From NCBI GenBank assembly GCA_946886065.1, contig CAMPHU010000106.1, positions 1-15,020 of the forward strand: a DNA stretch of 15,020 nt, in the 5' to 3' direction. The translations under genes and the position numbers were made by a program. Origin of the DNA: an uncultured Massilia sp. (lineage in GTDB: Bacteria > Pseudomonadota > Gammaproteobacteria > Burkholderiales > Burkholderiaceae). Each line of letters starts with the position of its first letter. Positions within the stretch are counted from its first letter, which is position 1. Under the pieces are notes generated by a model. The model ran no database searches and had not been told where the DNA came from. It was given only the letters and a program-made list of their open reading frames with translations. Positions 1 through 7,225 of this stretch are shown here, in pieces.

Positions 1-30
1 CTGGCGTCACGCGCTACCATGCGCGCATGA
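1..30 (+). CDS. possible 3' end of an upstream gene (partial)
   Basis: Frame 1 is open from the first base and ends in a TGA at 28-30 that overlaps the ATG of the next gene as ATGA. Such overlaps are typical of translationally coupled genes, and the next gene has no clear Shine-Dalgarno sequence, which would fit coupling. Only nine codons are visible, so chance is a real alternative. Confidence 0.2.
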   Translation: MASRATMRA

Positions 31-578
31 AGCCTTATATAGCTTTGCTGCGCGGCATTAACGTGGGCCGCGCGAAGCGTATCGCCATGGCCGACCTGTG
101 CAGGATGTTCAGCGAGCTCGGCTACACCAGGGTGAAGAGCGTGCTCAACAGTGGCAACGTGGTCTTCGATGCCGGCGGTGTCAGGACCATGGACGCCGCC
201 ACGGCGATCGAGGAAGCGCTGGTGCTGCGCCTGGGCGTGGGTGCGAAGGTCTTCGTGCTCGACCGCCTGGAGCTGGCCGACATCGTCGCCGACAACCCTT
301 TGCTGGCCGAAGTCACGGACCCGGCGCGCCTGTACACCTTCCTGCTGCCGGGGGAGGAGCAGCGGGCGCTGGTGACGGAACTGTGCGCACGCGAATGGGG
401 TGCGGAATCGCTGGCCCTGGGCCGGCGCGCCGCCTATGTGTGGTGTCCGGAAGGAATGCTCGACAGCGCCGCTGCGACAGCACTGGGCAAGCAACTGGGA
501 GACGGGACGACGTCCCGCAACTGGAATACGATCATGCGGCTGCACGGCTTGTGCAGCGGCGGCGCCTGCCTGTCCTAG
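27..578 (+). CDS. DUF1697 family protein
   Basis: A 183-residue cytoplasmic protein that matches the DUF1697 family over its whole length. The N-terminus has the family signature LLRGINVG (residues 7-14), followed by the helix and strand ending in VLNSGNVVF (about 39-47). The C-terminus has the typical SRNWNTIMRL block (about 162-171). The family is common in bacteria as a single-domain protein; its biochemical role is not established, and no catalytic residues can be named. The start is chosen because the conserved region begins a few residues after this Met. No good Shine-Dalgarno sequence precedes it, and the start overlaps a possible upstream stop (ATGA), so it may be the last gene of an operon that begins outside the window. 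A strong hairpin follows the stop. Confidence 0.9.
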   Translation: MKPYIALLRGINVGRAKRIAMADLCRMFSELGYTRVKSVLNSGNVVFDAGGVRTMDAATAIEEALVLRLGVGAKVFVLDRLELADIVADNPLLAEVTDPARLYTFLLPGEEQRALVTELCAREWGAESLALGRRAAYVWCPEGMLDSAAATALGKQLGDGTTSRNWNTIMRLHGLCSGGACLS

Positions 579-588
579 TCAGAACGCC

Positions 589-612
589 ACCAGGACGCGC
601 CTGCGTCCTGGT
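589..612. terminator. hairpin between convergent genes, possible bidirectional terminator
   Basis: Perfect 10-bp inverted repeat (ACCAGGACGC / GCGTCCTGGT) with a 4-nt loop, 10 bp after the stop of the DUF1697 gene and 35 bp beyond the stop of the convergent PEP-CTERM gene. There is no T-tract on either side, so it is either a weak or bidirectional terminator or a structure that protects mRNA 3' ends. Confidence 0.5.
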
Positions 613-647
613 TCCCCTAAGCCTTCAAGCTATGCGGCAGACCTCCC

Positions 648-911
648 TCACTTGAATTTTTCGCTGCTGTCCCGACTTGCCCGGTATCCAATCAGGATCA
701 ACCCCAACAGCATCATCGCGAATACCTCGGGTTCGGGCAATTCCGACATATTGGCAGGCGGCGTAACGATCACGTTGCGGCTGGTGACCGACAAATTGCG
801 TACCGGCTGGGCTTGCTGGCCCGCATTACTGGAAACAAGATCGATAGCGGCCGCTTGCGCCGTACTGCCCAGGCAGAGCGCAAGTGCCGCGGCGAGTGCA
901 TATCTTTTCAT
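648..911 (-). CDS. small PEP-CTERM sorting domain protein
   Basis: An 87-residue exported protein. Residues 1-20 form a Sec signal peptide (MKRY, hydrophobic core, AQA cleavage site). The C-terminus has the three parts of a PEP-CTERM sorting tag: P59-E60-P61, a hydrophobic helix (about 63-76, ending GLILIGY), and a basic tail beginning RASR. Proteins with this tag are processed by exosortase (EpsH/XrtA family) in bacteria that make exopolysaccharide; that enzyme is not in this window. The mature part is only about 38 residues and resembles no known domain. The start is the Met before the signal peptide, preceded by AGGAAAAGGA at good distance; the longer open frame upstream would bury the signal peptide. 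The tail after the arginines (DSSEKFK) is longer than usual. Confidence 0.85.
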   Translation of the reverse strand: MKRYALAAALALCLGSTAQAAAIDLVSSNAGQQAQPVRNLSVTSRNVIVTPPANMSELPEPEVFAMMLLGLILIGYRASRDSSEKFK

Positions 912-1024
912 AAGCGTTCCTTTTCCTGACGGAATCCATGCACCACAGGTCGCGTCATGCGCCTTGCGGGCGTCGAATTCCGACATCAGGATAGCAAAAT
1001 TCGCAGTAATGGCTGCGTTCAATT

Positions 1025-1060
1025 GGAACTGATGAGTTGCAGAAAGAAGTCATCAGTTTC
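1025..1060. repeat. inverted repeat, 9-bp perfect arms
   Basis: AACTGATGA and TCATCAGTT form perfect 9-bp arms, extended by one wobble and one G-C pair, around a 14-nt loop. It lies about 115 bp upstream of the PEP-CTERM start. It could be an operator or the stem of an RNA; the sequence does not decide. Confidence 0.5.
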
Positions 1061-1356
1061 GCGCGAGATGCCGACACGTTGCGTATTTTGCGGCGTCTAT
1101 ATGGCGCAACAGGGAGGGTGCATTCCAGCGATGAAAAGATGATAATGAATGCCGGTGTTTGCAATGATCTTTAGGCAATAACTCGTCAATTCTTTGGCAA
1201 GTTCATAATGATTGCTATCAGTTGAATAAGTTTTTCAATTATCAAACTCATCATAATCACGGTGATCAAAATTTTTTTCTCCGCACGGTATACACCTCTG
1301 TTTTCTTTGGGGGTATAGTCTCCATATCCCTATTGCCTTCGGGCATCAAAACAATA

Positions 1357-1374
1357 CCAAACGAACACGTTTGG
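1357..1374. promoter_or_regulatory. palindrome upstream of the FtsH-like gene, candidate operator
   Basis: CCAAACG-AACA-CGTTTGG is a perfect 7-bp inverted repeat with a 4-bp spacer. It sits at the right edge of the A+T-rich stretch, about 135 bp before the protease start and about 40 bp after a TATAGT box (1314-1319). The size and symmetry suit a dimeric regulator site. No regulator gene is adjacent. Confidence 0.35.
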
Positions 1375-1509
1375 ATCAGGCGCCGCCGCGCATCCTGGCG
1401 ATCAGCATGTAGCGATCGCAACGGTGGTCAGCCCAGGCCACCGCCGCGCCCCGCCGGAGCGGCAAGCAGTAGCACAGCACCGACGCACCCACACTTGTAG
1501 AGTACCGAG

Positions 1510-3468
1510 ATGCCCAACTTTGCCCGAATTCAGATTGCCTTCAAGAACGTTTACGTCCGTATCGCGACCGCCATGCTGCTCGGCCTGGTCGTGGCGCTGG
1601 CAATCTATAAAGCGGATGTGCCGCAGGACACCAGCCCGGTGATCCATTCGCAGAATATTGCCGAGATCACCCAGCTGGCCGAGCAGAAGGGCCGCCTCGA
1701 GTATTTGCTGATCGCCAAGCCGCTGTCGGATTCGCCGCGCTACGTCTACAAGTTCAAGGACGCGGCCCAGCTGCACGTGGTCAAGGTGCCGAGCACCTCG
1801 CACCTGTCGCTCGAGCGCGAAGTGCTGCTCAAGAACGCGATTCCGTACTCGATCGCCAAGGATGAATTCCTGTCGACCCACAAGGCCGTCATGGACGAGG
1901 GCGAGACCGCGCTCGACAAGACCGGCAGCTTCCTCAAGCGCCACGCCTTCGACATCGCCGTGGTCGTGCTGGTCCTGTACCTGATCAAGTTCGGCATTCC
2001 GGGCATGGGCATGAGCGCCTCGGTCATCACCCCGGACAAGCTCAAGGGCAGCATGGACGACCTGATCGGCATGGACGACATCAAGCAGGAAGTCCTGCAC
2101 CTGGAAGACATGATCCGCAACCGCGACGAATACCAGTCGCACAACATCGACAAGCCGTTCAACGTCATGCTGACCGGCCCCGCGGGCACCGGCAAGACCA
2201 AGCTGGTCGGCTACCTGGCCAAGCGCCTGAACATGCCGATGATCTCGGCCTCGGGCTCGGCGCTGGAATCGGGCTATGTCGGCGGCGGTTCCAAGGCCCT
2301 GAACGCCCTGTACCGCAAGGCTTGCGCCAAGGGCAAGTGCATCATCTTCCTGGATGAGGCGCAGAGCCTGTTCATGCCGCGCGGCCGCAGCGAAAAGAAG
2401 TGGGAAGACGACACCGCCAACACCATGCTGGGCCTGCTGGACGGCGTGAAGAGCGACAAGGGCCAGGGCGTGATCTGGGTCGTCGCCTCGAACTTCGACG
2501 ATTCCTCGACCGAGATGGACGAGGCGATGCTGCGCCGCTTCTCGGTGAAGATCAACTTCCGCCTGCCGAACAAGCTCGAGCGCAAGGAATTGCTGCGCAG
2601 CTTCCTGGCGCGCAAGAAAGAGGGCCTGGTCGACTGGAGCGACCTCGACCTGGACCAGGTGGCCGAGATCACCCAGAACCTGAGCCCGGCGCTGCTGGAA
2701 ACCGTGGTCGAGCGCGCCAGCATGCTCTCGATCCAGGAAAAGGCGATCATCAATACCGACCTGCTGTTCCGTGCCTATGAGCGCGCCACCATCGGCCTGA
2801 CCGACCGCGCCACGACCGCCGAGAAGACCCTGCAGCGCGAGCGCATCGCCCTGCACGAGCTGGGCCACTTCTTCATGCAGATCGACCCCTGGCTGCGTCA
2901 GGGCATGAGCCTGGCCGAAGTGAAGGAAAAGTCGCACCTGCTGAAGATCAGCACCGAGGCGGTGTCGAAAATCGGCGCGCTGGGCTATGTGCTGCAGTCG
3001 GGCGAGGACATGTCGCTGCGCACCCTGGAAGAGCTGGAGCGCGACGTGGTCGGCCTGTACGGCGGTGTCGCCGCCGAAGAGCTGTTCTACGGCGCCCGCG
3101 GCATCTCGGTGGGCAGCCAGAACGACATCGAGAAGATCACCAAGATGCTCAACCTGATGGTCAACCGCCTGTCGATGTACTCGCGCTCGAAGATCGACTA
3201 CAGCCAGCTGTCCAAGGAAACCACCGGCGAGCACACCCTGCGCCTGGTGGAAGAGAAGGCCGACGAGCTGTACACCTATACCCTGGACGCGATCCGCGAC
3301 TACAAGCAGGTGATGGAATCGCTGAAGGGCACCCTGATGGAGCAGTATGTGCTGTCCAAGGATGCCGTGTTCGAACTGCTGGAAGAACGCAGCGAACTGT
3401 TCATGGCCGCGCTGCACGGCCAGCGCCACGCCAACCTCAAGCTGTGCGCCGAAGAAGCGGCCGCCTGA
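1510..3468 (+). CDS. FtsH-like membrane-anchored AAA+ zinc metalloprotease (M41)
   Basis: A 652-residue protein with the FtsH layout. TM helices lie at about 17-34 and 147-164 with a periplasmic part of roughly 110 residues between them. The AAA+ module has Walker A GPAGTGKT (223-230), aromatic pore loop GYVGG (Y256), Walker B IIFLDEA (D282, E283) and sensor N328. The M41 peptidase has zinc motif HELGH (H449, E450, H453) and AEEL...SQNDI, whose D539 aligns with the third zinc ligand of FtsH. It should unfold and degrade membrane or cytosolic proteins using ATP. It differs from housekeeping FtsH: the second region of homology reads DEAMLRRF, without the usual RPGRFDR, more like spastin/katanin-type AAA proteins, and the spacing from the HExxH to D539 is about a dozen residues longer. 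This is probably a specialised paralogue, not the essential ftsH. The ribosome site is weak. It is a single-gene unit, closed by a terminator. Confidence 0.9.
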   Translation: MPNFARIQIAFKNVYVRIATAMLLGLVVALAIYKADVPQDTSPVIHSQNIAEITQLAEQKGRLEYLLIAKPLSDSPRYVYKFKDAAQLHVVKVPSTSHLSLEREVLLKNAIPYSIAKDEFLSTHKAVMDEGETALDKTGSFLKRHAFDIAVVVLVLYLIKFGIPGMGMSASVITPDKLKGSMDDLIGMDDIKQEVLHLEDMIRNRDEYQSHNIDKPFNVMLTGPAGTGKTKLVGYLAKRLNMPMISASGSALESGYVGGGSKALNALYRKACAKGKCIIFLDEAQSLFMPRGRSEKKWEDDTANTMLGLLDGVKSDKGQGVIWVVASNFDDSSTEMDEAMLRRFSVKINFRLPNKLERKELLRSFLARKKEGLVDWSDLDLDQVAEITQNLSPALLETVVERASMLSIQEKAIINTDLLFRAYERATIGLTDRATTAEKTLQRERIALHELGHFFMQIDPWLRQGMSLAEVKEKSHLLKISTEAVSKIGALGYVLQSGEDMSLRTLEELERDVVGLYGGVAAEELFYGARGISVGSQNDIEKITKMLNLMVNRLSMYSRSKIDYSQLSKETTGEHTLRLVEEKADELYTYTLDAIRDYKQVMESLKGTLMEQYVLSKDAVFELLEERSELFMAALHGQRHANLKLCAEEAAA

Positions 3469-3496
3469 TTACCAGTTCCTTTGCGCGTTTCCGCGG

Positions 3497-3527
3497 CCCG
3501 CCCTGTGCAAGCAGGGCGGGTTTTTTT
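3497..3527 (+). terminator. rho-independent terminator of the FtsH-like gene
   Basis: Perfect 9-bp GC-rich stem (CCCGCCCTG / CAGGGCGGG) with a 6-nt loop, followed directly by seven Ts. It begins 29 bp after the protease stop codon. It lies just beyond the 3' end of the convergent barrel gene. Confidence 0.93.
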
Positions 3528-3535
3528 ACGTCAAC

Positions 3536-4093
3536 TCAGAAGCTGTACTTCACGCCGGCGCTCCACTGGTTCTCCTTGGCGCCCGTGTTCTTTTCCTTGC
3601 CGTAGCGCTCCCACTCGAGCGTCAGGGCCACGTTGTCGGTCACCGTGGCCTGCAGGCCCAGCGCCCCATACACGCCATTGTCGGTTTCCTTGCCGTGCCA
3701 GCCAGTGGTGTCGCTGAACTTGCGCTGGCTGTGCGCCAGGCCGAGCTTGCCGTAGGCCGCGAAGCGCTCGCCGATCGGCAGGCTGTACTTGGCCGCCACA
3801 TAGGCGCCGAAGCCCTTGGTGCTGTACGACTCGTTGCCGCCGCCCGGCCAGGTGAAGTAGTGGTAGTCCCGGCCGCGGTAGCGGGTGACGCCGGCCTCGA
3901 CCCCGAGGTTCTTGTCGAACTCGTAGCCGCCGAAGAGCTTGAGGTCGGTCTTGTTGGAACCTTCAGGGTGATCGACGAGGGCCACGCCGGCGCCAAAGTA
4001 GGCGTGTTCGGTGAAGGGGGCCGACGCTTGCTGCGCCTGGGCCGTGCCGTTGAGCGCCAGGGCCATGCCCAGCATGCAGATCAGTTGTTTCAT
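3536..4093 (-). CDS. small outer-membrane beta-barrel protein (OmpA/OmpW-type barrel)
   Basis: A 185-residue protein. Residues 1-20 are a Sec signal peptide ending AQA. The rest alternates polar and hydrophobic/aromatic residues in short strands (for example FGAGVALV, LKLFGGYEF, FGAYVAAKYSL, VYGALGLQATV, WSAGVKYSF) and ends in the Y-S-F terminus recognised by the BAM complex. The size suits an eight-stranded barrel. There is no catalytic motif, so a structural or adhesin-like role is as likely as transport. The start is chosen because AAGGA lies 5 bp upstream and the signal peptide begins there; a longer open frame upstream adds only an implausible polar stretch. The leader carries a hairpin and a palindrome, so expression may be regulated. 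It converges with the protease gene. Confidence 0.82.
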   Translation of the reverse strand: MKQLICMLGMALALNGTAQAQQASAPFTEHAYFGAGVALVDHPEGSNKTDLKLFGGYEFDKNLGVEAGVTRYRGRDYHYFTWPGGGNESYSTKGFGAYVAAKYSLPIGERFAAYGKLGLAHSQRKFSDTTGWHGKETDNGVYGALGLQATVTDNVALTLEWERYGKEKNTGAKENQWSAGVKYSF

Positions 4094-4116
4094 GCTTGTC
4101 CTTGAGTGATGTCTGT

Positions 4117-4136
4117 CGCGATTCGCCCGAATCGCG
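4117..4136 (-). promoter_or_regulatory. hairpin in the leader of the barrel gene
   Basis: Perfect 8-bp inverted repeat (CGCGATTC / GAATCGCG) with a 4-nt loop, about 23 bp upstream of the barrel start codon. In RNA it would form a stable stem just ahead of the ribosome site, so it could influence translation or mRNA stability. Confidence 0.45.
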
Positions 4137-4156
4137 GTGCAAGGACGATAAGCGCA

Positions 4157-4170
4157 TGTCACATATGACA
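4157..4170. promoter_or_regulatory. TGTCA-N4-TGACA palindrome, candidate operator
   Basis: A perfect 5-4-5 dyad lies in the 111-bp gap upstream of the barrel gene, in the region expected to hold its promoter. The regulator is unknown. Confidence 0.35.
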
Positions 4171-4204
4171 AGATTTACCAATGTGCAATTGCTGTAACGA
4201 AATG

Positions 4205-4765
4205 TTAATAGGTGGAAAGTCCATGCGCGCAGGCTTGGGTCAGGGTGCCGAGCTCCGCCGCATGTTTCAAGGCTTCGTAGGAAGTGCCGGTAAGGATCTC
4301 GCCGTCGCCTGGCACCTCGCAGCGTTGGTATTCCTCGATGCTGAACGGTGGCGCGAAGAGCTCGGGCTCGATGACCTCGCCTGAGCACAGGATGTCCAGC
4401 ACGTACAGTTCCTTCCCGTGGCGCAGGATCTCGAATTCCGTGTTCGGGAAGCGGCGGACCCGCGGCTTGCGCCTGGACTCGCGCGCTTCGACCTCGTACA
4501 GGTATTGGCCGCTCAGGAAGAGGACGCTGCGATCCTCGAGTTCGATGACATAGTGCGAGCCCTCGTCCTCCAGCTCGTCCACCCCGAAGGCACGGTTGGC
4601 GCGGAAGCGCTGCCGCAGGAGCAAACCCTGGCTTTCCAGCCTGGCCAGGGTGCCGGACGGCTCCTCCGCTTTCCTTCGCCTCGCCACCAGGATGCCCAGC
4701 AATATCACCAGGGGTGCCACCGTCGCCAGCGTGGCGAGGAGAGGGAGCAGCGGAGAATCCCTCAT
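4205..4765 (-). CDS. single-pass membrane protein of unknown function, antiporter operon
   Basis: A 186-residue protein that I do not recognise. Residues about 6-28 are one hydrophobic helix followed by RRRK, so by the positive-inside rule the remaining 155 residues are cytoplasmic. That part is rich in acidic residues and short beta-type strands (SHYVIELEDRSVLFLSGQYL, then an FEILRHGKELYVLDILCSGE block), suggesting a small beta-rich domain. No catalytic motif is visible. The gene begins 12 bp after the stop of the YbaL-type antiporter on the same strand and has a poor ribosome site, so co-transcription and translational coupling are likely. An accessory or regulatory role for the antiporter is an inference from position only. 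Confidence 0.75.
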   Translation of the reverse strand: MRDSPLLPLLATLATVAPLVILLGILVARRRKAEEPSGTLARLESQGLLLRQRFRANRAFGVDELEDEGSHYVIELEDRSVLFLSGQYLYEVEARESRRKPRVRRFPNTEFEILRHGKELYVLDILCSGEVIEPELFAPPFSIEEYQRCEVPGDGEILTGTSYEALKHAAELGTLTQACAHGLSTY

Positions 4766-4777
4766 GTCAGGCAGCGT

Positions 4778-6472
4778 TCAATGCGCGCCGTGGGTGCGCA
4801 GCGTGTCGACCACATGGCGGATCATGCTGCCCGCCAGCTCCTCTTCGCCCACGAACACCTTGCCGCCGGTATCTTCGCGCAGCAGTTCCGCCTCGTGCTC
4901 GTTATGGGTGCGCACCACGCACTGCACCGATGGGTTGAGCGCCTTCGCGATCTCGACCATCTTGCGCACGTGGAAGGTGTCCGGCGTGGCGATCACCAGC
5001 ATGGCCGCGCGCGCGATATGGGCCTGGATCAGCACCGCCGGCTCGGCCGCATTGCCGGCCACGGCCGGGATGCCGCGTCCGCGCAGCTGTTCGACGATCT
5101 CGCGGTTCTGCTCCGCCACCACGAAGTGCACGCCGCGCGCGACCAGGTCGTCGGCGATGCGGCGGCCGACGCGGCCGAAGCCCACCAGCACCACCTGGCC
5201 GCTGAGCTTTTCGTGCGCCGTTTCCATCGGCAGCTCGGCCAGGGGGTCGCTCGAGCGCTCCAGCTTGCGCGCCAGGTTCGAGTTGGAACGCAGCCAGTTG
5301 TCGAGCGGCGCGACCGCCTTGAACAGCAGCGGATTGACCGCGATCGAGATGATGGCGCCCGCCAGGATCAGGTTCTGGCCCAGCTGGGGCAGCAGATCGA
5401 GCTGCATGCCGAGCGCGGCCAGGATGAAGGAGAACTCGCCGATCTGGGCCAGGCTGGCCGAGACCGTGATCGCGGTATTCAGCGGGTAGCGCAGCGCGAG
5501 CACCAGGATGAAGGCGGCCAGCGACTTGCCGAACAGGACGATGAGGACCACGGCCAGCACTTGCAGCGGGTACTCGACCAGCACCATCGGGTCGAACAGC
5601 ATGCCGACCGAGACGAAGAACAGCACCGAGAACGCGTCGCGCAGCGGCAGCGATTCCTCGGCCGCGCGGTGGCTCAGCTCGGATTCACGGAGCACCATGC
5701 CGGCGAAGAAGGCGCCCAGCGCGAAGGAGACGCCGAACAGGTGCGAGGACGCATAGGCGATGCCGACCGCGGCCGCGATCACCGCCAGGGTGAACAGCTC
5801 GCGCGAATTGGTCTTGGCCACGCGCCACAGGAACCACGGGAAGAGCTTGCGGCCCACGATCAGCATGAAGGCGACAAAGGCGCCGACCTGCAGCAGGGTC
5901 TTGCCCAGCGCCGGCCACAGCTCGGCGCCCGCTTCGCCCTTGCCGCCGAGCGGACCGGCCAGGGCCGGCAGCATCACCAGCACCAGCACCGTCACCAGGT
6001 CCTCGACCACCAGCCAGCCGACGGCGATGCGCCCGTTCATCGAATCGAGGATGCCGCGCGACTCCAGCGCGCGCAGCAGCACCACGGTGCTGGCCACCGA
6101 CAGCGCCAGGCCGAACACCAGGCCCGCGCCCAGGCTCCAGCCCCACCACCAGGCCATGCCGATGCCCATGGCGGTGGCGACCGCGATCTGCAGCAGCGCG
6201 CCGGGCAGGGCGATGCCCTTGACCTCGAGCAGGTCGCGCATCGAGAAATGCAGGCCGACCCCGAACATCAGCAGCATCACACCAATTTCGGCAAGCTGGG
6301 AGGCGAGGGCGACGTCGGCGACGAAGCCCGGCGTGGCCGGGCCGATGAATACGCCGGCGGCAAGATAGCCGACCAGGGCCGGAAGCTTGAGGCGCACGGC
6401 TAGCATGCCGAAGAGCAAGCCGAAGCCGAGTGCGGCGGCAATGGTGGTGATCAGGCTGAGTTCATGATGCAT
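4778..6472 (-). CDS. ybaL: YbaL-type monovalent cation:proton antiporter (CPA2) with TrkA-N domain
   Basis: A 564-residue inner-membrane protein of the CPA2 family, which includes KefB/KefC. It exchanges K+ or Na+ for H+. Residues 1 to about 388 form the Na/H exchanger core of about 12 helices, with LVGYLAAG (33-40), LMFGVGLHFS (68-77) and the VVEDLV ion-site segment (155-160, D158). Residues about 424-560 are a RCK/TrkA-N Rossmann domain with GFGRVGR (430-436) and an acidic residue (E454) at the end of the second strand, expected to bind NAD(H) or a nucleotide. The N-terminus MHH...LITTI and overall length agree with E. coli YbaL as I recall it. AAGGAG lies 9 bp upstream. A TATACT box on the coding strand at 6508-6513 may be the -10 element. 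The next gene is probably co-transcribed. Confidence 0.92.
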   Translation of the reverse strand: MHHELSLITTIAAALGFGLLFGMLAVRLKLPALVGYLAAGVFIGPATPGFVADVALASQLAEIGVMLLMFGVGLHFSMRDLLEVKGIALPGALLQIAVATAMGIGMAWWWGWSLGAGLVFGLALSVASTVVLLRALESRGILDSMNGRIAVGWLVVEDLVTVLVLVMLPALAGPLGGKGEAGAELWPALGKTLLQVGAFVAFMLIVGRKLFPWFLWRVAKTNSRELFTLAVIAAAVGIAYASSHLFGVSFALGAFFAGMVLRESELSHRAAEESLPLRDAFSVLFFVSVGMLFDPMVLVEYPLQVLAVVLIVLFGKSLAAFILVLALRYPLNTAITVSASLAQIGEFSFILAALGMQLDLLPQLGQNLILAGAIISIAVNPLLFKAVAPLDNWLRSNSNLARKLERSSDPLAELPMETAHEKLSGQVVLVGFGRVGRRIADDLVARGVHFVVAEQNREIVEQLRGRGIPAVAGNAAEPAVLIQAHIARAAMLVIATPDTFHVRKMVEIAKALNPSVQCVVRTHNEHEAELLREDTGGKVFVGEEELAGSMIRHVVDTLRTHGAH

Positions 6473-6507
6473 CCGAGGGGGCTCCTTATCAGGTTGAGAA
6501 CCCTAGG

Positions 6508-6513
6508 AGTATA
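6508..6513 (-). promoter_or_regulatory. candidate -10 box of the antiporter operon
   Basis: Reading on the minus strand, TATACT matches the -10 consensus in five of six positions, about 35 bp before the antiporter start. No convincing -35 is found at normal distance. The 114-bp gap also separates this operon from the TetR gene on the same strand, so an independent promoter is expected. Confidence 0.35.
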
Positions 6514-6586
6514 AGCGACCGGGCCGGATGCGCTGTTTTTTAGAACATTGCCGGGCTGATGGCGCCCATGCACACCGCTAGCGCGG

Positions 6587-7219
6587 TCAAGCCACCGTCG
6601 CCAGTTCCAGGATCGCCTTCTGCATCGACTCGCGCACCGTCTCGTACTGCTGGGGGCGCGCCTTGCGGTCCAGCCTGAACAGCATCAGCCCCTGGATCTG
6701 CGCCACGATCAGGACCGAGCGCTGCATGGTCTGCTCGTCCGAGAGCGCCGGATTCAGTCCGCGGATCAGCCCGTAGATCGCCTTGCGCTCGCGCGCCATC
6801 ATCTTGCCCATCAGGGCCGATGCGAAGGGATGGCGCGAGGCCAGCGCCCAGATTTCGAAGAACACCGCGTGCATCACCGGATCGGTGATCTCTTCCAGGA
6901 ACATGTCGACCGTGGTCTGGAAGCGCTCGACCTGGGGGCGGCCGGCCATGCCGACGGCGATCGAATCCATCTTGGCCTGGAACACATCCATGATATACAG
7001 CAGCAGCGCCTCGACCAGCACATCCTTGCTGGCGTAATAGTGCTGCACGTTGGACAGGCTCATGCCCGACTCCTGCGCCACCCGCCGCATCGACAGCCCG
7101 GCATAGCCTTCGGCGGCCAACAGGCGGCGCGCAGCAAGCAGGATGTCGTGGGCACGCTCCAGGCCTTTTCCAGTGGTGCTGGACAGCTTGGCGCGCAAGG
7201 CGCTGTCGAGAGTATTCAT
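6587..7219 (-). CDS. TetR/AcrR family transcriptional repressor
   Basis: A 210-residue regulator. The N-terminal DNA-binding domain (about 20-65) contains the TetR helix-turn-helix: ILLAARRLLAAEGYAGLSMRRVA, then SGMSLSNVQHYYASKDVL. Residues from about 70 on are the all-helical ligand-binding and dimerisation domain, with no recognisable ligand motif. It is divergent from the thiolase/dehydrogenase/racemase operon, and two palindromic sites lie between them. It very probably represses that operon and itself, and is released by an acyl-CoA intermediate; the ligand is inferred from context. The start chosen puts the helix-turn-helix at the usual distance; an upstream in-frame Met would extend the protein through the operators and is unlikely. 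There is no Shine-Dalgarno sequence, and a GATAAT box 6 bp before the ATG suggests a leaderless transcript. Confidence 0.9.
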   Translation of the reverse strand: MNTLDSALRAKLSSTTGKGLERAHDILLAARRLLAAEGYAGLSMRRVAQESGMSLSNVQHYYASKDVLVEALLLYIMDVFQAKMDSIAVGMAGRPQVERFQTTVDMFLEEITDPVMHAVFFEIWALASRHPFASALMGKMMARERKAIYGLIRGLNPALSDEQTMQRSVLIVAQIQGLMLFRLDRKARPQQYETVRESMQKAILELATVA

Positions 7220-7225
7220 GTGGGG

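Larger units (their letters stand above)
912..1509. other. long A+T-rich intergenic region
   Basis: About 600 bp without a convincing gene, between the divergent PEP-CTERM and AAA+ protease genes. Roughly 1140-1375 is strikingly A+T-rich (about two-thirds by eye) against G+C-rich flanks. It contains an inverted repeat at 1025-1060, an 11-bp palindrome ATCACGGTGAT near 1256-1266, a UUCG-type mini-hairpin (TGCC-TTCG-GGCA, 1334-1345), and a perfect 7-4-7 palindrome at 1357-1374. A weak -10-like TATAGT lies at 1314-1319, without a good -35. Short open frames here lack ribosome sites and coding-like codon use. It probably holds both divergent promoters, and a small RNA is possible. Confidence 0.6.

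Noticed and set aside
912..1210. Sigma-54 (-24/-12) promoter for the PEP-CTERM gene, as often found in exosortase systems
   Set aside because: I searched by eye for GG-N10-GC on the minus strand and found no convincing match. A TTGGCA...TTGC pair near 1194-1214 has the wrong spacing and strand.
1222..1500. 92-codon plus-strand open frame in the A+T-rich gap
   Set aside because: No ribosome site, a change in composition midway, and no recognisable protein features.
1402..3429. 675-codon open frame on the minus strand, antisense to the FtsH-like gene
   Set aside because: Its product is rich in H, Q, V, L and A with no domain, which is the mirror of G/C-ending codons on the plus strand. The plus-strand gene has full AAA+ and M41 motifs.
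4418..6403. 661-codon plus-strand open frame over the antiporter
   Set aside because: Low-complexity Q/H/R-rich translation, without motifs; the minus-strand frame encodes a complete YbaL-type protein.
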